From assembly GCA_965232265.1 (NCBI GenBank), contig CBDDPH010000002.1, forward strand, positions 868,001 through 932,000: 64,000 nt of DNA, given 5' to 3'. Source of the stretch: VXRD01 sp965232265. GTDB lineage: Bacteria > Latescibacterota > UBA2968. A program made the translations under genes and the position numbers. Of this stretch, positions 26,902 through 35,576 are shown one piece after another. The notes under the pieces are model-generated. The model was not told where the DNA came from and did not search any database. It was given only the letters and a program-made list of their open reading frames with translations. Every line of letters begins with the position of its first letter. The first letter of the stretch is position 1.

Positions 26902-29796
26902 TTATTGACACGCCTCGCATGTGCCATCGGTTATATCGCAGGCCTCAGCCGTTGGGCCTGGGGTAGCGGCAGGGGTCTGGTGGTGTACCTGTCCATTGAG
27001 CGGTGCGTCTGTTTCAACAGGTGCGTCTTCGCGTTGTACTTGCACGTCGCTGGAGGCGGATTTGGACTGCATCCACCGGGGCTGGACGCCGCGTTTGTTG
27101 ATGTCCATGGTGGATTTCTCGATCTGGGTCGCGGCGAGGGAGCGCAAGTAGTACGTGGTTTTTAGCCCGCGTATCCAGGCGAGTTTGTACATGTCGTCCA
27201 ATGCCTTGCCGCTGGGGGCGGCGATGTACAGGTTCAGCGATTGGCCCATGTCGATCCACTTTTGCCGGCGGCTGGCGCATTCGATGAGCCATTCGGGTGC
27301 CACTTCAAATGCGGTTTTGTAGAGGTCTTTCACATCTTGCGGGATGCGGTCGATTTCCTGGACTGAGCCGTCGAAATATTTCAGATCATCTACCATCTGA
27401 TCGTCCCACAAATCGCGCGCTTTTAAGGCTTCGACCATGTAGGGATTTAATACTGTGAAATCACCGGACAGATTTGCTTTTACATACAGGTTGCGATACA
27501 TCGGCTCGATGGATTGTGTCACGCCCGAGATATTCGATATGGTAGCGGTCGGGGCAATGGCCATGACGTTGCTGTTTCGCATGCCGTGTTTGGCGACTGA
27601 TTCGCGCACCACATTCCAGTCCAGGCGTGCGGCTGTATTGACTTCAAGGTACGATCCCCGTTCTTGTGCCAACACAGCCAGGGTATCGATGGGCAAAATG
27701 CCGCGATCCCATTTTGATCCGATGTAGGAGTGATATGTGCCGCGTTCTTCGGATAGGCGCGTTGAGGCGAGGATCGCGTAATACGAGATCATTTCCATGC
27801 TGATGTCGGCAAAGTCAACCGCGCCTTGAGAGTCGTAGGGCAAATTCAACAGGTAGAGCGCGTCCTGAAATCCCATTACGCCCAGGCCCACGGGGCGGTG
27901 GCGTTTGTTGGATGTGGCGGCTTCTTCTGTGGGATAAAAATTGATGTCTATCACGTTGTCCAGCATCCTAAGCGCTGTCGATATCGTGTCTTCCAATAGC
28001 TCGCGGTTGAGGCCGGTGGGTGTGATGTGCGCCACGAGGTTTACAGAGCCGAGGTTGCATACCGCGGTTTCTGCGCGGCTCGTGTTCAACAGTATTTCAG
28101 TACACAAGTTCGAGCTGTGGACAACGCCTGCGTGATCCTGGGGCGAGCGGATGTTGGACGGGTCCTTAAATGTGATCCACGGGTGCCCGGTTTCAAAGAG
28201 CATGGACAACATTTTTCGCCACAATTGCACGGCGTCGATCTGTCGATGTTGTTGCAGTTCACCGGCTTCGGCTTTTTGTTCATACGCAAGGTATTTTTCT
28301 TCAAAGGCTTTGCCGTACAAGTCGTGCAGGTCGGGGACTTCATCCGGGCTGAACAGGGTCCAGGTTCCCTTTTCCATGACGCGCTTCATAAACAGGTCGG
28401 GGATCCAGTTGGCCGTGTTCATGTCGTGTGTGCGGCGGCGGTCGTCACCCGTGTTTTTGCGCAGTTCCATAAAATCTTCGATGTCCAGGTGCCAGGTTTC
28501 CAGATAGGAGCATACCGCCCCTTTGCGTTTTCCGCCCTGGTTGACGGCAACGGCCGTGTCGTTTATGACTTTCAAAAATGGAATGACGCCCTGACTTCTG
28601 CCATTTGTGCCGCGGATATAGGAATTTGTGGCGCGCACATTGGTCCAGTCATTGCCCAGACCACCCGCCCATTTGGACAATTTGGCATTGTCGGATACCA
28701 TTTTGAATATGTGTTCCAGATCGTCTTGTGCGGTTGACAGATAACACGAGGACAACTGCGGATGCAGGGTGCCGGCATTGAACAGGGTGGGGGTGGCAGA
28801 GACAAATCGGAAGGAAGAGAGTACTTCGTAAAATTGAATGGCGCGTGCCTCTTTGTCGTTTTCGTCCCAGGCGAGACCCATAGCCACGCGCATCCAGAAG
28901 AACTGCGGGGTTTCAATGCGGCGCTCGTTGACGTGGAGCAAATAGCGATCAAAAATTGTTTGTACGCCCAGGTACTCAAAGTCTTCATCGCGCTCGGGTT
29001 TTAATGCCGCGGACAGACGCTCCAGATCAAATACGCGCAATTTGGGATCTAAGCGGTCGTTTTCAATGCCCGTTTCAATAAATTTTGCAAATCCCTGCCG
29101 ACAGGCTGTGTCCCTGTCTTCAAGCGCGGGCTTGAACCCGAGGGCGTGGCGATAGATCACGTTGAGCAGCAAGCGCATGGCGACTTTGCTATAGGCGGGT
29201 TCTTTTTCTACGCGACTGCGCGCTGATAGGATCATGGCGCGTTCGATATCGTCGGGTTTGATGTCGTCGTAGAGGGAGCGGTATATCTCGTCGAGCAGGG
29301 CCTGGGGATCTGCTTCGTCATCGCAAACGGCAAATACTTCGGTGCGAATGCGGTTGGCATCCAGGGGTTCGCGCTTGCCGTCGGCTGTTTGTACGCGCAG
29401 TTTGGGCGCGTTGGGGTCCTGGGGTTCTTCCTGGCCGCTGAGCACGCGGGCTTTTTTGTGGTCTTCTCGATAGACGATGTAGCGCCGCGCAACCGCAAAA
29501 TGGCCTGCACGCATTAGCTGGATTTCGACTTTGTCCTGAATGCGTTCGACATCTACGCTGTCATCCGGCTCGTGCAATTCCCCTTCAATTTCAGAAATAA
29601 CAGCGTCGGTGAGTTCCGACACGTCGGTTCCAATTTTGGGCGGTAATGAATGATCGTTGGACAAGCCCAACTCGGCTCTAAATGCCGCCTCAATCGCGTG
29701 TTCAATGCGTGCACGGTCAAAATCTACGATCCGACCATCGCGTTTGCGTACCGCAAAATCAACCGCTTCCAGTAAAGTGTCAACTATTTCGGCCAT
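26902..29796 (-). CDS. nrdA: Ribonucleoside-diphosphate reductase large subunit with two ATP cones
   Basis: 964 residues from the ATG at 29796 (GGGAGG 5 bases upstream). Reduces NDPs to dNDPs. Two N-terminal ATP-cone-like allosteric modules are visible at about residues 15-105 (VRKRDGRIVDFDRARIEHAI) and 130-220 (RVQTADGKREPLDANRIRTE). The catalytic domain has the redox Cys in QLSSCYL, NLCTEILL with the radical Cys and Glu, and AVCNLGSVNL. The C-terminal shuttle cysteines are CDITDGTCEACQ. The duplicated cone fits the class Ic group of the partner NrdB. First gene of the nrdAB operon. Confidence 0.96.
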   Translation of the reverse strand: MAEIVDTLLEAVDFAVRKRDGRIVDFDRARIEHAIEAAFRAELGLSNDHSLPPKIGTDVSELTDAVISEIEGELHEPDDSVDVERIQDKVEIQLMRAGHFAVARRYIVYREDHKKARVLSGQEEPQDPNAPKLRVQTADGKREPLDANRIRTEVFAVCDDEADPQALLDEIYRSLYDDIKPDDIERAMILSARSRVEKEPAYSKVAMRLLLNVIYRHALGFKPALEDRDTACRQGFAKFIETGIENDRLDPKLRVFDLERLSAALKPERDEDFEYLGVQTIFDRYLLHVNERRIETPQFFWMRVAMGLAWDENDKEARAIQFYEVLSSFRFVSATPTLFNAGTLHPQLSSCYLSTAQDDLEHIFKMVSDNAKLSKWAGGLGNDWTNVRATNSYIRGTNGRSQGVIPFLKVINDTAVAVNQGGKRKGAVCSYLETWHLDIEDFMELRKNTGDDRRRTHDMNTANWIPDLFMKRVMEKGTWTLFSPDEVPDLHDLYGKAFEEKYLAYEQKAEAGELQQHRQIDAVQLWRKMLSMLFETGHPWITFKDPSNIRSPQDHAGVVHSSNLCTEILLNTSRAETAVCNLGSVNLVAHITPTGLNRELLEDTISTALRMLDNVIDINFYPTEEAATSNKRHRPVGLGVMGFQDALYLLNLPYDSQGAVDFADISMEMISYYAILASTRLSEERGTYHSYIGSKWDRGILPIDTLAVLAQERGSYLEVNTAARLDWNVVRESVAKHGMRNSNVMAIAPTATISNISGVTQSIEPMYRNLYVKANLSGDFTVLNPYMVEALKARDLWDDQMVDDLKYFDGSVQEIDRIPQDVKDLYKTAFEVAPEWLIECASRRQKWIDMGQSLNLYIAAPSGKALDDMYKLAWIRGLKTTYYLRSLAATQIEKSTMDINKRGVQPRWMQSKSASSDVQVQREDAPVETDAPLNGQVHHQTPAATPGPTAEACDITDGTCEACQ

Positions 29797-30413
29797 GCAT
29801 GCCTCCCAAATGCGAGCCGAGAACCAATAGGAGCCTGCTCCCGCGCGTTCTGGCAAAAAATAAACCCGTAACCGCTGTACAAAAACCACAACGGGGAGGG
29901 GTGAAAAGATGAGCTTGGAGATTTGTTTTAAGACAACAAATCGGGAAAACATGAGGTTGGAAATCCCAATCGCAGAGGAGGGGAGAAACTGCGAATAAAG
30001 GATTTGTTTTCCCGAAAAAATAACAACTTATGCAGTTGTAATGATTTGTTTGAATCTGCAAAAAATAGGTAAAGGGGGAGAGAGGATAAATTTTCACTAA
30101 CAACTGCAAGCACAATATATGGTGGTCTAAAAAAAAAGTCAATACCAAATATATGTAAATCGCAATTTTACTGGTGTTGGGTTGCGCGTGCGTCCAATTG
30201 CCTGTATATGCGAGATTTAGAGCAAAAAAGCGGGACTGGAGGAAACGGGTTTCGCATGCGCGATAGAAAAAAAAATACATTTTTTTCGTGTATTGTTTTT
30301 TTTGAAAAAAACCCTTTGACGCGGTGGGTAAAATTCCGAATATTTCAGGCCAGTTCATTAAAAATTGGGAGCGGACAGGCTGACCGCTGACTGCTAATCA
30401 CTAACAAGGAGGA
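29797..30413. other. Gene-free region upstream of nrdA and the GH172 gene
   Basis: About 600 bases between the divergent nrdA and GH172 genes. ORFs reading through it look non-coding (biased to Phe/Leu/Cys, no family). It is rich in A/T tracts, including a run of nine A at 30129-30137 and an AAAAAAAAATACATTTTTTT-like stretch near 30268-30287. An NrdR-box-like site is at 30110-30125. The leader of nrdA may therefore exceed 300 bases; I see no known riboswitch in it. Confidence 0.6.
30110..30125. promoter_or_regulatory. NrdR-box-like operator upstream of nrdA
   Basis: GCACAATATATGGTGG matches the NrdR consensus ACACAATATATTGTGT at 13 of 16 positions. A weaker core (CAAATATATG) is centred 34 bases further on, at about 30147-30156. 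NrdR represses ribonucleotide reductase operons by binding paired boxes. The site is 314 bases upstream of the nrdA ATG; no nrdR gene is in the window. Confidence 0.55.
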
Positions 30414-30416
30414 ATG

Positions 30417-31574
30417 ATGGACGCCAATATGCTCGCTTCACTTACACAGATCAAAAAGGCGAGGACGCGGCGTGCGTCGTCATGGGATAACAGTGGACGC
30501 AATGGCGATGCATGGGTTATTGAGGGCGGCGAGACGCGCGTGTTGGCCGATCTCAATGGGCCGGGTTGTATTACGCATATATGGATGACGCAAAGCGGGG
30601 AGGGTGCTTTTCGCAATGTGGTCTTAAAGATGTTTTGGGATGGTGAAGACGACCCGAGTGTCGAGGTGCCGTTGGGAGATTTCTTTTGCTTGGGGCACGG
30701 TATTTCCGCGTCTTTTCAATCACTGCCTTTTTCCGCGTCTGCCAATGCACAGCGCGAGAATCAGTTTGTGCCCAATGCCGCGCTGAATTGCTATTTGCTT
30801 ATGCCGTTTAATCGTTCTGCGCGCGTTGAGGTGACGAATGAGGGCGATGAGTCCTATCGACAGTATTTTTATGTGGATTACGAGTTGTACGACGATCCCT
30901 GGGGAGAAGATACGGGGTATTTTCACGCGCAATTTCACAGAGAGAATCCCTGCGATGGCTGGGGGCATGAGATTCGCGTGAATACGCCAGAGGCGAATAT
31001 TGTCAATGTTGAGCGGCAGGCGTGGGATGGCAATTACGCGATTCTGGAGGCGACGGGTGTCGGGCATTATATTGGGTGCAATTTGTCGGTGACCAATTTT
31101 CAGGGGACGTGGTGGGGCGAGGGCGATGATATGATCTGGGTGGATGGGTACAAGTGGCCGCCGGAGTTGCACGGTACAGGTAGCGAGGATTATCTCAATC
31201 AGGCGTGGGGGATGCAGGATAATGCGTTTTTGATGAATGGGTCGTCGATTTACGAGCGGAATACGGGCGGCTATCAGACGTCTTATGTGTTTCATTTGAC
31301 CAATCCCGTGCGGTTTGAGAAGGAGATTAAGGTGACGATTGAGCACGGGCACGGGAATCATCTGGCGAATGAGATGGCGTCTGTGGCTTATTGGTATCAA
31401 AAGGAGCCGCATCGCCCATTTGGGATTATAGATGTGGCACAGCGACAGCCCGTAGAGAAGCGCGAGGGTGAGTGGGTCCAGGATAACGCGAATCAGACGC
31501 CGCAACGCGAGGTGGCGTTAAATGCGGAGATGAGAGAGAAGAAGCAACAGTGGGCGATGAGTAATAGTGGATAG
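30417..31574 (+). CDS. GH172 (DUF2961) family protein
   Basis: 385 residues. AAGGAGG at 30406-30412 favours one of the adjacent ATGs at 30414/30417. Family marks: GPGCITHIWMT, FFCLGHG, PFNRSARVEVTNEG, a central WWGEGDDMIWVDG, and the acidic GTGSEDYLNQAWG, in the order expected for GH172, whose characterised members are difructose-anhydride and arabinofuranosidase-type enzymes with a DUF2961 jelly-roll pair. No signal peptide is present. The C-terminal codons and stop run into a 7-bp tandem repeat, so the last residues (MSNSG) may not be ancestral. Confidence 0.88.
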   Translation: MDANMLASLTQIKKARTRRASSWDNSGRNGDAWVIEGGETRVLADLNGPGCITHIWMTQSGEGAFRNVVLKMFWDGEDDPSVEVPLGDFFCLGHGISASFQSLPFSASANAQRENQFVPNAALNCYLLMPFNRSARVEVTNEGDESYRQYFYVDYELYDDPWGEDTGYFHAQFHRENPCDGWGHEIRVNTPEANIVNVERQAWDGNYAILEATGVGHYIGCNLSVTNFQGTWWGEGDDMIWVDGYKWPPELHGTGSEDYLNQAWGMQDNAFLMNGSSIYERNTGGYQTSYVFHLTNPVRFEKEIKVTIEHGHGNHLANEMASVAYWYQKEPHRPFGIIDVAQRQPVEKREGEWVQDNANQTPQREVALNAEMREKKQQWAMSNSG

Positions 31575-31590
31575 TGGATAGTGGATAGTG
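31564..31590. repeat. Tandem 7-bp repeat ATAGTGG x3.9
   Basis: Four nearly complete copies of ATAGTGG spanning the GH172 stop codon and the gap before the Uma2 gene. Confidence 0.75.
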
Positions 31591-31605
31591 AACGGAGGTC
31601 AAGCC

Positions 31606-32175
31606 ATGCTGGAGACAAAGTTGAGATTGGGTTTGAGAGATCAGGGGCGGTTGCTGACGGATGAGGCGTTTGCCCAGGCGGAGTGGGATGCGCCCTATCG
31701 ATATGAGCGCGTGGAGGAGAGATTGGTTGTGATGGAGCCGAGTGATTTGCCGCATCTGCAGGTCGTTTCCGCTATTCTCGAAAAGCTCTATGTCTATAGA
31801 CATACCCATTCGGGGATGATTGAACTCATTGCGCCCGAGGGCTGGATACGGACTTCGGATCAGACGGATCGGGTCGGTGATATTGCCGTGTATTTGGAGG
31901 ATGTGTCGGCTGACCATATTTACGATCTGGTTCCCGATCTCGTTTTCGAGGTTGTGAGCAGAGGGAGCGAGGACCGAGATTATATTTTGAAGCGTGGCGA
32001 GTATTTTGACACAGGTGTGGCAGAGTATGTGATTGTCGATCCTTTTCGAAAAGTGGTTACGATTCTCTCGCGCGGTGAGGACGATTATTTGGCTCGGGAA
32101 TTGCGAGAGGGGGATGTTTATACCTCTGATCAGTTGCCGGGGTTTGAGTTTCCAATTGTCAATATGGGTTGGTGA
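31606..32175 (+). CDS. Uma2 family (DUF820) putative endonuclease
   Basis: 189 residues from the ATG at 31606 (GGAGG 7 bases upstream; the GTG at 31588 is not preferred). PD-(D/E)XK-like Uma2 fold: YRYERVEERLVVMEPS, DIAVYLED, LVPDLVFEVVSRGSEDRDY, and YVIVDPFRKVVTIL. The Asp in DLVFEVVS and downstream Glu/Lys-type residues are the usual core. Uma2 proteins occur in many copies in cyanobacteria and other large environmental genomes and their target is unknown. The gene directly borders the AT-richer defence island but has the host's base composition. Confidence 0.85.
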   Translation: MLETKLRLGLRDQGRLLTDEAFAQAEWDAPYRYERVEERLVVMEPSDLPHLQVVSAILEKLYVYRHTHSGMIELIAPEGWIRTSDQTDRVGDIAVYLEDVSADHIYDLVPDLVFEVVSRGSEDRDYILKRGEYFDTGVAEYVIVDPFRKVVTILSRGEDDYLARELREGDVYTSDQLPGFEFPIVNMGW

Positions 32176-32261
32176 ATCTATAATATGAATAAAGAATTTG
32201 CCGAATATCTGGCTGTCAAAATGACGTAAACAGGTTTGAAAAATCAATTTCGGGATAAGTC

Positions 32262-34355
32262 ATGGCAAAAAAAATTCCTCTAAAGGGCTCGACAAGTATG
32301 AGACCCCGTGCAAGGCTCATCGGGCTGATCGGGGAAGAACTCATTAGCGACGAACCTGTTGCTCTGGTAGAGCTTGTTAAAAATGCCTATGACGCGGATG
32401 CAACCTGTGTTGGAGTACATTTTGAAGGAAAAGACCCTGACCGACCGGAGAGGATTGTGGTTGTTGACGATGGAATAGGCATGGACCTGGAAACGGTCCT
32501 CACAGGCTGGTTTGAACCTGGAACGGTCCTGAAACGAAAATTCGAAAGGTCACCAGGTGGGCGTTATTATCAGGGTGCAAAAGGAATAGGCAGATTTGCA
32601 GCAGCACGCCTTGCCGAGGCTCTATTTCTGGAAAGTAAAAAGAAAGGTGAAAATCAGGGTGTATCGGTTTTGCTTGATTGGGGAAAATTTGATGATGAAA
32701 GCTATCTTGATGAGATTACTATAGACTATGAAGTCGCACCCATGATTGATATAGATCATGGGACACGTTTGACTCTTGAAGGTGTGCGAAAAATTTGGGA
32801 AGAGTCAGATTACGAAGAACTGTCTGCCCGGCTGTCCCGGCTGATGTCCCCATTTGAAGACGTAACGGATTTTAAGATCAATCTCGAAATCCCAGGATAT
32901 TCTCAATTATCTGGAGAAGTCCAACCGCCTGAACTTATTTTTAGCCCTAAATACCTTTTGAGAGGGAAATTAAATGCAAGTGGAAATTTCACGGGGGAAT
33001 TGCTGGTTAATGAGACGAAAATAAAAAAATATACAAATCGCAAGATCGGAGATAGAGATTCTGCGCCGCAGTGTGGCCCTTTTGAAGTAGAGATACGAGC
33101 CTGGGATCGCGATCTGGAAGGGTTGGAACCTGTAGTCGAAAGATTTGGGGCGGGGATACAGGAAATCAGAAGAACTTTAAATACCTACTGTGGAGTGAGC
33201 ATCTACCGGGATGGATTCCGGGTCTATCCATATGGTCAGAGAGGTAACGACTGGCTTACTCTCGACTTAAGAAGCCGTCAGATTCCAGTGAGGCGTCTCG
33301 CAAACAATCAGATTGTTGCAGCCATTAAAATTTCTCGGCAGGAAAATACAGACTTACGTGATCGGAGCACAAGAGAAGGCCTGGTTGTCAATGCGGCATA
33401 TTCGTCTCTGGAAAAATGGTTTAAAGAAATTTTGTCCCTTCTGGAAGAGGAACGCTATGGAATCCGCCCTCGCCAAGAATCATCCGAGACTGGTTTTGGC
33501 GAGCCGTTATTTGAAGTATTCGACCTCCGTACAACAGTCCAGAGTACTGTTGATGAACTTGGTAAGGATCATTCAGTCTCCACCCTGATACAGGATACTG
33601 AGAAACAGATAACAGAGGGAGTAGAAAGATTGCAAGAGGTGTTCTCACGCCTTTTGATGTCGGCAGGGCTTGGACACATGGTTGATATTGTTATTCATGA
33701 GATCGGTTCTCCGCTCGGAAAAATAAATAGACAGCTACTGATACTTGAAAGACAATTGTCAGACCTGATGAATTCGGATGAAGTTAAAAAAGTCTCTCCG
33801 AAAATCGGTTCAATTAAGGGATGGCTTGAACAGATTCACAATCTGCGTCAGCGTCTTGAACCTCAGACTCCGGCAAAAAGAGGGCGTGCAACAACATTTG
33901 ATGTGCTCGAAGAGGTGGAAGATAATTTTAATCTTCATGAAGCGTTGATTAGCAAGCAAAAAATCAGGTATGACATAATCAGTTCTGAAAGGCCATTAAG
34001 AGTAAAAATGTCCAGAGCATGTCTGGGACAGATACTTGTTAATCTTATCGATAATAGCATCTTTTGGCTCACTCGCGATAAAGGAATAGGCAATGGGGGC
34101 CAAATATGTGTCCGTATTGAGGCCTTGGAGCAGGGCTTTCGGATACTTTTCTCTGATGACGGGCCTGGTGTTCCAGACAAAGATGAGACAAGAATATTCG
34201 AGCCGTACTTCACCAAGAAGCCAAATGGAATGGGTCTGGGACTTTATATATGCAGACTGCTTATAGAGCCTTACGGAAAACTTGTTTACCGAAATGACGG
34301 CAATGAGTCAGGTGCATGTTTTGAAGCGAGATTTGAAAGGAGCGTAGGACGATGA
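32262..34355 (+). CDS. Soluble protein with two GHKL ATPase domains, N-terminal Hsp90/MORC-like and C-terminal histidine-kinase-like
   Basis: 697 residues, no membrane segment or signal peptide. The N-terminal GHKL domain has ELVKNAYDADA (37-47), DDGIGM (69-74) and GAKGIGRFAAARL (105-117), as in MORC/Hsp90-type HATPase_c_3 domains. A transducer-like middle follows to about residue 400. A HisKA-like helix carries VIHEIGSPLG with His479. The second GHKL domain has NLIDNS (about 592-597), DDGPGVPD, the F-box IFEPYFTKK and GMGLGLYICR. The C-terminus is thus a histidine kinase. The stop codon overlaps the ATG of the receiver gene (ATGA), so the two are coupled. It opens the DISARM-like island. DNA is AT-richer than the flanks, suggesting transfer. 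The role is inferred to be signal transduction or ATP-driven sensing in defence. Confidence 0.85.
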   Translation: MAKKIPLKGSTSMRPRARLIGLIGEELISDEPVALVELVKNAYDADATCVGVHFEGKDPDRPERIVVVDDGIGMDLETVLTGWFEPGTVLKRKFERSPGGRYYQGAKGIGRFAAARLAEALFLESKKKGENQGVSVLLDWGKFDDESYLDEITIDYEVAPMIDIDHGTRLTLEGVRKIWEESDYEELSARLSRLMSPFEDVTDFKINLEIPGYSQLSGEVQPPELIFSPKYLLRGKLNASGNFTGELLVNETKIKKYTNRKIGDRDSAPQCGPFEVEIRAWDRDLEGLEPVVERFGAGIQEIRRTLNTYCGVSIYRDGFRVYPYGQRGNDWLTLDLRSRQIPVRRLANNQIVAAIKISRQENTDLRDRSTREGLVVNAAYSSLEKWFKEILSLLEEERYGIRPRQESSETGFGEPLFEVFDLRTTVQSTVDELGKDHSVSTLIQDTEKQITEGVERLQEVFSRLLMSAGLGHMVDIVIHEIGSPLGKINRQLLILERQLSDLMNSDEVKKVSPKIGSIKGWLEQIHNLRQRLEPQTPAKRGRATTFDVLEEVEDNFNLHEALISKQKIRYDIISSERPLRVKMSRACLGQILVNLIDNSIFWLTRDKGIGNGGQICVRIEALEQGFRILFSDDGPGVPDKDETRIFEPYFTKKPNGMGLGLYICRLLIEPYGKLVYRNDGNESGACFEARFERSVGR

Positions 34356-35506
34356 CAGGCGGTAGCCAAAACCTTAGTGTGCTTCTCGTTGAGGATGATG
34401 AAGAGAATCTTGAGCTACTGAAGGAGTCTTTACCTGAAACAATTTCTGGACATAACATTGAATGGGAACCATGCGATGATTTTGAGGAGGCCGTTCGCCT
34501 TGTTGGTTTAAGACGATATGATTTGATCGTTACCGACATCTATAGAGACAGGGGAGGCCGTGAGAAGGAAGTAGTCGAAGATGAGAAAGCACTGAATATA
34601 TTGGAAAGCATCCGAAATACACGATTCTGTCCAGTTGTGGCTTTTACAGATGGTTCGGCCCCTAAATCCTTTCAAGAGGGTCCATTCGTAAAGTTTGCAG
34701 ACAAGAGTACAGGCAACGAAGATATCGTCGGTAAAATGGAAGAGCTTATAGCTACCGGCATACCGGAAATCGCAAAAAAATTACATGATGAACTTGATCG
34801 TGCCGCCGGATCGTATCTTTGGGGATTCCTTGAAAATAATTGGGCTGACTTGCAAGATGACTTCTCCACTCCTGATATTCTTGAGCGTCTGGTCAGAAGG
34901 CGTGCATCTATTCAAATCGGACGTCTTGAGCCAGGTGCCTCTCTCCCTACCGAATTAGAAAGCGTACAGGGAGTGGAATTTTACATCTACCCCCCTGTAT
35001 CTGGTGAGGAGATCCGATTAGGTCAGATTTTGCAACATAAAAACGAAGAAGATTATCGGGTTGTTCTTACGCCACACTGCCATCTTACAGTTCAGCCGGG
35101 CCAAAATAGACCAAGAGCGGAGTACGTTCTGGTAGCTGGAACAGTACCAGCCCGAGATATCTTGGAGCGATATCCCCCTGGAGGCAGTACCAATGACCGA
35201 AAGCTGAGAAATTTGGCAAGAAAGATGCAATCTCCTGCCGATCTCGGTCAGCCGAATGGACGGTACTGGTTTTTGCCATATTTTTTACAAATGCCGGATT
35301 TATACTGCGATTTTTTGCAAATCGAGAGTTTGTCTTTTGATACGATTGACTCGGAATATGAACGCTTCGCCGTGCTCGACACACCTTTTGCAGAAGCTCT
35401 GCAGTCCTGTTTCACCAGATTCTATTCAGCTGTCGGATTGCCCGGTCTGCAAATAGATAAGTTTCAGCATTTGATCCCAGACGGAGATGATGGGCAAAAC
35501 AATTAA
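34352..35506 (+). CDS. Receiver-domain protein with unknown C-terminal domain, partner of the GHKL protein
   Basis: 384 residues. Residues about 8-130 are a CheY-like receiver: acidic pocket E14-D15-D16 in LLVEDDEENL, phosphoacceptor Asp62 in LIVTDIYRD, Thr99 in VVAFTD and a late Lys (ADKS, near 118). An unusual basic/acidic insert (RGGREKEVVEDEK) follows the phosphorylation site. The C-terminal 250 residues match no DNA-binding output domain that I recognise; they contain YRVVLTPHCHLTVQPG and GRYWFLPYFLQMPDL. Coupled by a 4-base ATGA overlap to the upstream kinase, which makes phosphotransfer from His479 to Asp62 plausible. A terminator-like hairpin follows before the methylase gene. Confidence 0.82.
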   Translation: MTGGSQNLSVLLVEDDEENLELLKESLPETISGHNIEWEPCDDFEEAVRLVGLRRYDLIVTDIYRDRGGREKEVVEDEKALNILESIRNTRFCPVVAFTDGSAPKSFQEGPFVKFADKSTGNEDIVGKMEELIATGIPEIAKKLHDELDRAAGSYLWGFLENNWADLQDDFSTPDILERLVRRRASIQIGRLEPGASLPTELESVQGVEFYIYPPVSGEEIRLGQILQHKNEEDYRVVLTPHCHLTVQPGQNRPRAEYVLVAGTVPARDILERYPPGGSTNDRKLRNLARKMQSPADLGQPNGRYWFLPYFLQMPDLYCDFLQIESLSFDTIDSEYERFAVLDTPFAEALQSCFTRFYSAVGLPGLQIDKFQHLIPDGDDGQNN

Positions 35507-35521
35507 AATTGCATTTAACAC

Positions 35522-35557
35522 AATCCTCTCTGCTTATTTAGCAGAGGATTTTTGTTT
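35522..35557 (+). terminator. Terminator-like hairpin between the receiver gene and drmMII
   Basis: AATCCTCTCTGC, a 7-base loop TTATTTA, and GCAGAGGATT make a 10-bp stem with a 2-base bulge, followed by TTTTTGTTT. It has the form of an intrinsic terminator or attenuator inside the island and could separate or dampen expression of the downstream DISARM genes. Confidence 0.7.
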
Positions 35558-35576
35558 AAGCTACGGAAGGTAAATC

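Noticed and set aside
29780..30358. 192-codon minus-strand open frame upstream of nrdA
   Set aside because: No ribosome site for the full frame, composition skewed to Phe/Leu/Cys, and it crosses an NrdR-box-like site; treated as non-coding leader.
32185..32229. 14-codon ORF (MNKEFAEYLAVKMT) before the GHKL gene
   Set aside because: Too short, without a ribosome site; could be a leader peptide but nothing supports it.
32262..35506. Detocs-type defensive two-component system
   Set aside because: Detocs has a TPR-containing kinase and a receiver-nucleosidase effector. Here there is no TPR and no phosphorylase-like domain, and the kinase has an extra Hsp90-like ATPase.
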